Positions 21,580 through 27,642 of a stretch of 28,885 nucleotides of DNA are shown here, piece by piece. The notes beneath the pieces were generated by a model. The model was not told the origin of the DNA and ran no database searches. It saw only the letters and a program-made list of their open reading frames with translations. This DNA is from a virus. The position numbers and the translations under genes were made by a program. The stretch's first letter is position 1. Every line of letters begins with the position of its first letter. Location: IMG/VR virus record IMGVR_UViG_3300043410_002315, positions 1 through 28,885 of that record; one strand, 5' to 3'.

Positions 21580-22682
21580 CAGTTACCCTGCTTTATATTA
21601 ATCGTTGTTGTTCCTCTACTATTTACAATCTGTGAAATAGTAATATTTTCCTGAGTAATATTTACTGTTGCACTATTATTGGTAGATAGTGTTACTTCTG
21701 CATATCCATTATTTACTTCGCGATATAATGTTACAAAATCATTTTCAACAAAGTATTTTAAGCCAGTTGCAGCATTGTATTTAGGTAGTAATGCATTATA
21801 TTCTGCTAATTCATTGCCAAGTAATTGCGAAGTAGCTATATCTAATAGATTATATAAAAAATCGGAATCAAGATAATTTCTATCTAATTTATTATATTCT
21901 TTTAGGTAATCTTTACTTAACTCACTATATGCTAATAGATCTTGACCAAGCAAATCTTCATCGAGAAAATTATATGCTTTTGTTACGGTAGTTTCCTGTG
22001 TTTGTATTTGACGAGGAGGTGTGACAATAATAAGATTATTGATTTGATCTAAACTTAGATTTAAAATAGCAGATTGAGGTTTTTGTATTCCAGAATTAAC
22101 AGTAACTGATTCAAATGGTTTTGTTAACCAAATCTTGCCCATAATTGTACTAACAGATATAGATCCAGTAACACAATCACGTTCAATATCTTTCCATCTA
22201 GCAGGACAAGAAGGAAGCAATATAATTGTTGATCTTCCTGTTTCATCTACAGATCCTGAAAAGTCTGTTCCTCTAACACCAATAGTTGCCGTAGGTGTTT
22301 CAACTACAACTTGTTGAGGATCATTCTTTGCTATTTGGCCGGAAGCATATTTGATTGTTCCTAAAGCCATCTTGATTCCAAGTTTACCAGTTTTCTTGGA
22401 ATCATCGTAAACAAAGTTATCAATTACAAGCTTGGAATGCTCGGTTATCTGAACCTTCGTATCATCTCTAAAGGTAATACCTGCTTTAGCATTAGCTGTA
22501 GTAACAATGTCGTTCATCTCCACTTCGGATTGTACCGCAGAAGGAACAACACTGCCAGCTCTTTTAATTTCAGTAGGACCTGTTTGTTCAGTTACCTTAC
22601 CAACATCAGCATTACTGATGGTTGGACTTAACAGTAAGAGCGTTACCAGAACCAGTGATTGTAGAAATAACTTTTGAATCAA
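21579..22682 (-). CDS. FecR-domain protein with C-terminal curlin-like repeats
   Basis: An exported protein with a FecR domain: VQSEVEMNDIVTTANAKAGI, ITFRDDTKVQITEHSKLVID, and ETPTATIGVRGTDFS are the family's strand motifs. A charged Tyr/Leu/Asp-rich middle (LDRNYLDSDFLYNLLD) follows. The last 35 residues (SATVNITQENITISQIVNSR, then TTTINIKQGN) look like curlin repeats. The frame can begin at 22724, but the TTG at 22682 has AGGG 8 bases upstream and yields a clean signal peptide (IQKLFLQSLVLVTLLLLSP). The start therefore lies inside the curlin gene in another frame. In bacteria FecR-domain proteins are often next to CHASE2 cyclases, as here. Secretion through or docking to CsgG is inference. 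Confidence 0.8.
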   Translation of the reverse strand: MIQKLFLQSLVLVTLLLLSPTISNADVGKVTEQTGPTEIKRAGSVVPSAVQSEVEMNDIVTTANAKAGITFRDDTKVQITEHSKLVIDNFVYDDSKKTGKLGIKMALGTIKYASGQIAKNDPQQVVVETPTATIGVRGTDFSGSVDETGRSTIILLPSCPARWKDIERDCVTGSISVSTIMGKIWLTKPFESVTVNSGIQKPQSAILNLSLDQINNLIIVTPPRQIQTQETTVTKAYNFLDEDLLGQDLLAYSELSKDYLKEYNKLDRNYLDSDFLYNLLDIATSQLLGNELAEYNALLPKYNAATGLKYFVENDFVTLYREVNNGYAEVTLSTNNSATVNITQENITISQIVNSRGTTTINIKQGN

Positions 22683-23295
22683 CGCCGCCACCCTGTTTAA
22701 TATCCACTGTATTTGTAGCACCATAGATATTCACATCTGCTTCATGGCCGTTAGTGCCAGCAACACCAGTCTGTTTAATTGCAACATCGTTGCCACCACC
22801 ACCAGCAATTAATACAGTGCTTTTTGCACCGGAAACTGCAGTCGAATCATTCTCAATGTTTACTGTATTATTATCAGTATTAATTGTAACTGTTGAAAGT
22901 GTTAAACCTTCACCATTTTGTGTTACAGTATTATTATCTCCAGTAATAGTATTTTGGATAGTTGAACCTGAACAAGATCCACCAGCACCACAAGCAATAC
23001 CTACAGTATTATTATCACCAGTCACTAGCGAGCTTACAGTTACCCCGTCACCAGATACAGTGACATTGGCAACGTTATTGTTACCAATCTGGTCTATCGT
23101 TACTGTATTATTTTGTCCGTTAAATGACGCTTTTGCACTCGCATTACCTACAGCATTAGTATTACCAGTTTGTGTTATATTAATAGTAGATCCGTCACCA
23201 ATCTGTTCAACATATACACTATTACCTGCTGCATTTGCATAATTTACCATAACCAAGAATGACAATAACGCCATCATTCTTGTTAATAGTTTCAT
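22612..23295 (-). CDS. Curlin-repeat protein (CsgA/CsgB-like)
   Basis: A 227-residue secreted protein with a signal peptide ending in YANA. The mature part is a series of about seven imperfect repeats of 20-30 residues rich in Asn, Gln, Gly, Thr and Val: NSVYVEQIGDGSTINITQTG, NNTVTIDQIGNNNVANVTVS, TVDIKQGGG and others. The V-x-I-x-Q-x-G-x-x-N spacing matches curlin repeats that stack as amyloid beta-solenoids. It is longer than E. coli CsgA (151) and has one Cys pair (ACGAGGSCSG). The gene starts right after csgG, so it is the presumed exported substrate. It is probably the main fibre subunit. Confidence 0.82.
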   Translation of the reverse strand: MKLLTRMMALLSFLVMVNYANAAGNSVYVEQIGDGSTINITQTGNTNAVGNASAKASFNGQNNTVTIDQIGNNNVANVTVSGDGVTVSSLVTGDNNTVGIACGAGGSCSGSTIQNTITGDNNTVTQNGEGLTLSTVTINTDNNTVNIENDSTAVSGAKSTVLIAGGGGNDVAIKQTGVAGTNGHEADVNIYGATNTVDIKQGGGVDSKVISTITGSGNALTVKSNHQ

Positions 23296-24120
23296 TTATT
23301 TTCCCTTCTTGAAGCTCCATAATTTTTTCTGAACGCCTTCTTTAACCATTTCTGTAACGGCTGCCTCAATCGCAATTCTTACGGCATATGTTGTAGGTTC
23401 ATTGATAGATGAACCAGCTTCAAACTCTACTGACTTTGTGCCAGCATCAACAAACTTTAAAACGTTGGTATTCACACCAGTACTATAAATTGTTTTAGTA
23501 ACACCAGTTGATAAAAGTATTTCTCCGGTATTTATAGATATTAACCTTAGCATAATGGTTACTTCGTCTTTTCGGTATTCTTGGGATGCTCCCACACCAA
23601 GAAACCTAGCACCAATACCACCGCTACCAAGATTAGAATCATATCCAACAATTCCGCCATCTATCATAATCCCTGCTACAATAAGAGGAGTAAGAGGCTT
23701 TGCCTGATCCTTCTCATATAATTCTCTCTGACTTCTAATCAGCTGACGTTCTTTAACTAAGTTTTCAAGAGCTACACGTTCAACTGGCATAAACCAGATA
23801 CCTTTACCTGCATCTTGTAATGCCTTAATTAAAAGAACTTCACCACCCTGTGTTACCGCAGAACTGAACGATGCATAGTTTTGTGTCGGTTTTCTTTGAC
23901 CTGTTAAATCAGCAAACTTATAAACAGCAATAGGAATTCTAGGTCCGTCCGGCGGCGTAAGATTTACTAATTCATTAAAACGCTTTGAAGTCTTAATGGG
24001 TTCAGGTGCTTCAGAATATGGTTCAATAGTCTTTTTAGTAGTTACACCTTGACCTGAACAACTTGCAACAAGTATTCCAGCAAATAAAGCAATCCATAAT
24101 CTCTTTAATTTTCTTACCAC
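23296..24120 (-). CDS. csgG: CsgG, curli outer-membrane secretion channel
   Basis: Lipoprotein (lipobox VASC, C21) of 274 residues, the same length as E. coli CsgG (277), which forms a nine-subunit outer-membrane pore for curli subunits. Strong matches along the sequence: FADLTGQRKP, FSSAVTQGGEVLLIKALQDA, FMPVERVALENLVKERQLIR, IMIDGGIVGYDSNLGSGGIG, ARFLGVGAS, STGEILLSTGVTKTI and SINEPTTYAVRIAIEAAVTE. The constriction loop, TQNYASF, is one residue longer than the E. coli YPASNF but keeps the final Phe. It overlaps csgF by 7 bases and precedes the curlin gene by one base. Assignment is firm. Confidence 0.95.
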   Translation of the reverse strand: MVRKLKRLWIALFAGILVASCSGQGVTTKKTIEPYSEAPEPIKTSKRFNELVNLTPPDGPRIPIAVYKFADLTGQRKPTQNYASFSSAVTQGGEVLLIKALQDAGKGIWFMPVERVALENLVKERQLIRSQRELYEKDQAKPLTPLIVAGIMIDGGIVGYDSNLGSGGIGARFLGVGASQEYRKDEVTIMLRLISINTGEILLSTGVTKTIYSTGVNTNVLKFVDAGTKSVEFEAGSSINEPTTYAVRIAIEAAVTEMVKEGVQKKLWSFKKGK

Positions 24121-24551
24121 GCCAGACTCCCATAAGGAACAACCACTTCTGTAACATTACCAGCAGCGTCAGTTATTCTAAGAGTAATATTTGACCCATC
24201 AGATGACCATGCAACATTATTTGTTGCAATATCAAAAGATCCAGATGTATTACCGTTATCTGAAAAAAGCTGTTCTGCTATCTTTTGTGATAAGGTTGCA
24301 TAAACACGGCTTTCCAAGTTGTTCAAGAACTTAGCTAAGTTGGTGTTTTTAGCATCAGACGCAGCTTTGGCAGCTTCAGCTTTTTGATCATCAATTTGCT
24401 TCTGCTTTCTTGTTTGCTCTAAATTCTCAATAGTTAAAACATGAGAAGAATAACCAACACCATTAAAGGATGGGCTCTTAAACCCAAACTGCATCTCACT
24501 AGCAAAAGAGGCAGAAGAAATTAGACAGAATACTATAATCATATTCCTCAT
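24114..24551 (-). CDS. csgF: CsgF, curli assembly factor
   Basis: A 145-residue exported protein (signal MRNMIIVFCLISSASFA). In E. coli, CsgF binds the outer vestibule of CsgG and helps nucleation. The mature N-terminus SEMQFGFKSPSFNG parallels the TMTFQFRNPNFGG segment that inserts into CsgG. The helix LESRVYATLSQKIAEQLFSD and the strands FDIATNNVAW and ITLRITDAAGNVTEVVVP follow the CsgF pattern. Length is close to E. coli (138). It is the first gene of the operon, with AGGAGA before its ATG and a late box 20 bases upstream. Assignment is firm. Confidence 0.9.
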   Translation of the reverse strand: MRNMIIVFCLISSASFASEMQFGFKSPSFNGVGYSSHVLTIENLEQTRKQKQIDDQKAEAAKAASDAKNTNLAKFLNNLESRVYATLSQKIAEQLFSDNGNTSGSFDIATNNVAWSSDGSNITLRITDAAGNVTEVVVPYGSLAW

Positions 24552-24570
24552 AACTGTCTCCTGTTTCTTT

Positions 24571-24578
24571 TATTTATA
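24571..24578 (-). promoter_or_regulatory. T4-type late promoter box for the curli operon
   Basis: An exact TATAAATA on the minus strand, with its downstream end about 20 bases before the csgF ATG at 24551. A 6-bp inverted repeat (AGTTAA/TTAACT, 24579-24601) lies immediately upstream of the box. The position directly before the first gene of the operon makes chance occurrence less likely. Confidence 0.65.
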
Positions 24579-24634
24579 AGTTAATAAAAATAGTTTTAAC
24601 TTTTATAATGTCAAATTATTGACAAAAAATATTT

Positions 24635-25354
24635 TTAAATATCTAGGGCATCTTTGAGACTTGGAAATACACGGGTAATCTCGTACCAAGCGGAAGTAGC
24701 TACCTCACGGTGTTCTTTCTGTGTCTCTACACCCATACGTAGCTGACAATAATGAATCCAACTACGGAGCGTTCCGTTCATATACATACGGCTGTTAGTC
24801 AAACCTTCAGGAAGAACTGCACGAGCCTGTTCCTTGGCGATACCTCGTTCAATAGCTTGTGTATAGAGCATTTGTGCTTGCTGTTGAGAAACAGTCTGTG
24901 CTACACTCCACCATTCTTGAATGTCATCATCGTTGGTTTCAATACTGTTCTGACGATTCTTCGTATCTTGAAGGCGAGCTTCACGAGTAACGAATCCAAG
25001 ATCAGAAGTAGGATCGGCGTAGCGCTGACTGAACTCCTGAAAGCTGAAAGAGCGATGACGAAGGATCTGACGAGCGATGTCACGAGGTGTATTGATCTCC
25101 ATAACAATGTTCACCATTTCAAATGGCGACCAATGCTTATGTTTGGCAAGATATCGAAGTAGCTTAGGAGCTGTTTCAGTATTGTTCTGATTCGATGGAT
25201 TAGAAACACGAGCAACGTAGGCAATGAATTCATCAGCTTCAAGTTTCCTTGGTCCAGCCGTACCAATCTGAAACCCTGATTCATCATAAATTGGATCTTC
25301 AGTATCAGAGAAAATAGTCGGTTGTGTTACGGCAATAATTCGTGCATTATTCAT
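24635..25354 (-). CDS. thyX: Flavin-dependent thymidylate synthase
   Basis: ThyX makes dTMP from dUMP with FAD and methylenetetrahydrofolate. The signature RHRSFSFQEFSQRYA (near residues 99-113) matches the ThyX motif RHRxxSxxxxSxR exactly. Other family parts are ETAPKLLRYLAKHKHWSPFE and ARAVLPEGLTNSRMYMNGTL. Length is 239. It is the last gene of the primase unit, overlapping a small gene by 8 bases. With NrdAB it supports phage DNA synthesis. Only this folate-sparing type is seen, not ThyA (T4 td). Confidence 0.96.
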   Translation of the reverse strand: MNNARIIAVTQPTIFSDTEDPIYDESGFQIGTAGPRKLEADEFIAYVARVSNPSNQNNTETAPKLLRYLAKHKHWSPFEMVNIVMEINTPRDIARQILRHRSFSFQEFSQRYADPTSDLGFVTREARLQDTKNRQNSIETNDDDIQEWWSVAQTVSQQQAQMLYTQAIERGIAKEQARAVLPEGLTNSRMYMNGTLRSWIHYCQLRMGVETQKEHREVATSAWYEITRVFPSLKDALDI

Positions 25355-25601
25355 ACTTTGATTCCACTTCTTTAATTAGACGGCCGCTCATATTATGCAG
25401 TGAGCAAACATATTCCGCAAACTGTAAATCATGTCCAAACATGAACAAAATGTTACCAGTATTTTTATCATAAACTTCAATTTGGCCATTATCTGGGTAG
25501 TGATAAGCCCAAACAGTTTTAGAATTCTTTGTTATATCTTTAAATGTTTTCAGATGACGAATATTATAGAATAGATCATTATCCATCTTTTCCAAAATCA
25601 T
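25347..25601 (-). CDS. Small hypothetical protein between primase and thyX
   Basis: An 84-residue soluble protein (MILEKMDNDLFYNIRHLKTF...) with beta-strands (TVWAYHYPDNGQIEVYDKN) and a charged C-terminal helix. The frame can open at 25613, but the ATG at 25601 has GGAG 6 bases upstream and forms an ATGA overlap with the primase stop, so I chose it. No family is recognised. It is co-expressed with primase and thyX from the early promoter at 26649-26677. Confidence 0.78.
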   Translation of the reverse strand: MILEKMDNDLFYNIRHLKTFKDITKNSKTVWAYHYPDNGQIEVYDKNTGNILFMFGHDLQFAEYVCSLHNMSGRLIKEVESKYE

Positions 25602-26620
25602 AGTTTGCTCCATTTTGTAAGCGCCATTTTAGCGGCCAAGTCACGGTATGTATTTGTATCAATGATATGTTTAATGAAGTCACCAGATAGACCGGCCAAA
25701 ACCATATCATTCACATCTTTATGCTCAAGATTCTCGGGCCAGATACATATATTATAACCATTCATGATTGCTTTGTCAAGTTTTTTTATAGTTTCCTTAC
25801 TTCTTGGCTCGTTGTCATATACGATGACCATATTTTCTTTAGAAAAACTTCCAATTGCAGAAACCAGATCACCACCCGCAGTTGCAATCGAATTAGGAAC
25901 AAACATAGAGTCGATTGGTCCTTCGAATACGTATACTTTTCTATTAAAGTTAACTGTATCCAGGCCGTAAACTTTTGGAACTGATTCATCAAGTACAATG
26001 GTGATGTACTTAACAGCCGATGGACCAATTGAACGACCTTGGTATGCATGAACATTTTTATCAGCATCAATAAACGGGATAAGAAGGCGTGACTCGTCTC
26101 TATACAAACTGTTACTATCAAACTTACCAGGAATGAGATTGTTAGTAAATTGCTTAAAATTAGGACAATTAAAAAGTTTGGCGTGATAGGGAGTAGGAAT
26201 ACGTCGTTCATCCACAAACTTCTTTGTTTTATGATCAGGAGATAATTGAGAAACTTTCTTAAGTCCTTTTAGTGGACCGTCCTTGAGGAACTTAGGTTTC
26301 TTCATTTTTTCAACAAATGACTCAAAATCAACCTGTTGCTCGGTCTTATTTTCTTTAAGAACATCGAGCATCATTTCATTGTACATGATTTGATCTATGG
26401 TTTTAATGAGATTTGGTACTGCCATAGTAACACCACAGTTATGGCAGTGAAAGAGCATTTTACCCTTCTTTTCATAGATATAACCACGAGCCTTTTTTAA
26501 GTCAGACTGTGAGTCACCACATACAGGGCAAGAGAAATTATAGAGACCAGATGACTTCCTTTTGAAGTTCCTGAGTCTTGGAGAGATCATACCAATATAT
26601 TTGTGTTCCAACCAGTTCAT
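25598..26620 (-). CDS. DNA primase, T4 gp61-like
   Basis: A 340-residue primase, the same length as T4 gp61 (342). The N-terminal zinc ribbon is CPVCGDSQSD...FHCHNCGVTM; the Toprim core includes VYVFEGPIDSMFVP (catalytic Glu) and IVYDNEPRSKET (Asp/Glu pair), followed by the DNA-binding CIWPENLEHKDVNDM stretch. The frame extends to 26635, but the ATG at 26620 has AAGGA 6 bases upstream and is the better start. It is the first gene behind a near-perfect T4 early promoter. It would prime lagging-strand synthesis with a helicase encoded elsewhere. Confidence 0.9.
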   Translation of the reverse strand: MNWLEHKYIGMISPRLRNFKRKSSGLYNFSCPVCGDSQSDLKKARGYIYEKKGKMLFHCHNCGVTMAVPNLIKTIDQIMYNEMMLDVLKENKTEQQVDFESFVEKMKKPKFLKDGPLKGLKKVSQLSPDHKTKKFVDERRIPTPYHAKLFNCPNFKQFTNNLIPGKFDSNSLYRDESRLLIPFIDADKNVHAYQGRSIGPSAVKYITIVLDESVPKVYGLDTVNFNRKVYVFEGPIDSMFVPNSIATAGGDLVSAIGSFSKENMVIVYDNEPRSKETIKKLDKAIMNGYNICIWPENLEHKDVNDMVLAGLSGDFIKHIIDTNTYRDLAAKMALTKWSKL

Positions 26621-26648
26621 AGTTTTCCTTTCCATGGACCTCAGTATT

Positions 26649-26677
26649 ATTATACCAGGTTGGAATAGAAAGTAAAC
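26649..26677 (-). promoter_or_regulatory. T4-type early promoter for primase
   Basis: On the minus strand, GTTTAC (26672-26677) and TATAAT (26649-26654) are separated by exactly 17 bases. Both boxes match the T4 early promoter form perfectly. The promoter lies in the 60-base gap before the primase gene. Confidence 0.75.
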
Positions 26678-26680
26678 CTT

Positions 26681-27058
26681 TTATTTGAAAATACCGGTAA
26701 GATGTGCGATATTTGTAAAAAGCCAAGTGATAACCATACCACCGCCAACGGCCATCCAGATGAATTTTTCTAATTGATTGATTTTGTTATTCAATTTAGT
26801 ATGGGCTTCTTGTGATTCAGCTCTCATTTTGGAAAGTTCTTGTAGAATATTATTATCTTGATCTCTCATGGTGTCATAAACATCTTTCAGCTTTATATCT
26901 AACTCTTCTCTACGTTTTTCTACTACCACTTGAATATTCTCTGTAGTTTTTTCTTGACGATCAATTCTTTGATCATGAACAGCAAGCATTGATTTCAGTT
27001 CAGCTGAAATCGTGGTAAGCTTTTCGATAGCTGTTTCTATACGATCACTTTGTTCCAC
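26681..27058 (-). CDS. Coiled-coil protein with C-terminal membrane anchor
   Basis: A 125-residue protein with a long heptad-like helical region (ETAIEKLTTISAELKSMLAV through LSKMRAESQEAHTKLNNKIN) and one C-terminal membrane helix (FIWMAVGGGMVITWLFTNIA). The charged coiled coil is predicted on one side of the inner membrane. Spanin-like or membrane-tether roles are conceivable, but there is no signal peptide or lipobox. From memory, proteins of this layout are common in T4-like marine phages. It overlaps the next upstream small gene by 14 bases. Confidence 0.78.
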   Translation of the reverse strand: MEQSDRIETAIEKLTTISAELKSMLAVHDQRIDRQEKTTENIQVVVEKRREELDIKLKDVYDTMRDQDNNILQELSKMRAESQEAHTKLNNKINQLEKFIWMAVGGGMVITWLFTNIAHLTGIFK

Positions 27059-27230
27059 GAATATCTTCCAGTGTTTTACGAGTTACTATAGAACGTAAGT
27101 TCTTTTTCTTTTTCTGATTAAGAAGAGGATCAAATGTATCAACACCGCCAGTACCAGCAGTTGAACTTGATCCACCCATAGCATTTGCTGGAACTGCTGA
27201 AACTACTCCGTCTTCTTTTAAGTTATCCAT
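27045..27230 (-). CDS. Small hypothetical protein, Gly/Ser-rich with basic C-terminus
   Basis: A 61-residue protein: an Ala/Gly/Ser-rich N-half (VPANAMGGSSSTAGTGGVDT) then FDPLLNQKKKKNLRSIVTRK. The N-half is probably disordered and the C-half a basic helix. Similar DPLL-KKKK-LR small proteins are, I believe, recurrent next to the 132-residue gene upstream in marine T4-like phages. Overlaps both neighbours by 8-14 bases. Function unknown. Confidence 0.75.
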   Translation of the reverse strand: MDNLKEDGVVSAVPANAMGGSSSTAGTGGVDTFDPLLNQKKKKNLRSIVTRKTLEDIRGTK

Positions 27231-27621
27231 TTTTAATCTCTCGTAAAACTTTTACTATATTTTCATCCATGGGAATCATATCAGTATCAACAGAATTTTC
27301 ATCGCGAACATCAAAGATTCTTTCAGGTAATATGTTTAATAATATTAAGAAAGGTTTAATATAATGAAATTGATTTTTCATTTTCAGATAAAGTATCTTA
27401 CACGTATGTTCCGCTCCAAAAACATTACAGAGAATGGTAAGATGATTGAGAATTAATCTCTCTTTCAAATCACCATTCTCTATATAACGAGTAAGTAACT
27501 TCTTTATGTATTTAATTCTTTTTAAATCCTCAATGAACTCTTCAGTAGAATGACATTGAGGATTATCATAATGTTTAGCACAATATATTAAAAAGTTCTC
27601 ATCAGTCAATTTTTCAATCAT
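27223..27621 (-). CDS. Conserved phage protein of unknown function
   Basis: A 132-residue helical protein with central segment KRIKYIKKLLTRYIENGDLK then ERLILNHLTILCNVFGAEHT, a pattern I associate with conserved hypothetical proteins of marine T4-like phages. There is no signal or membrane helix. The ribosome site is weak (GAAAAAAG). It is encoded 21 bases after the stop of the virion-type gene. No function can be assigned from the sequence. Confidence 0.78.
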   Translation of the reverse strand: MIEKLTDENFLIYCAKHYDNPQCHSTEEFIEDLKRIKYIKKLLTRYIENGDLKERLILNHLTILCNVFGAEHTCKILYLKMKNQFHYIKPFLILLNILPERIFDVRDENSVDTDMIPMDENIVKVLREIKNG

Positions 27622-27642
27622 TATCTTTTTTCATTAAATTAA

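Noticed and set aside
22754-23242. Long plus-strand open frame antisense to the curlin gene
   Set aside because: It mirrors the repetitive GTN/AAT codons of the curlin repeats and has no ribosome site or recognisable domain.
22612-23295. CRISPR-like or DNA tandem repeat in the curlin gene
   Set aside because: The repeats are protein-level and imperfect, with varied spacing; there are no identical direct repeats with spacers.
23529-23536. Third TATAAATA box, inside csgG
   Set aside because: It encodes normal CsgG residues (SINTG region) and is more than 230 bases from the next gene start; it may be chance, although an internal promoter for the curlin gene is not excluded.
24610-24623. Palindrome GTCAA-ATTA-TTGAC after thyX
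   Set aside because: It is a 5-bp stem with no T-run on the 3' side in the minus direction, so I do not call it a terminator.
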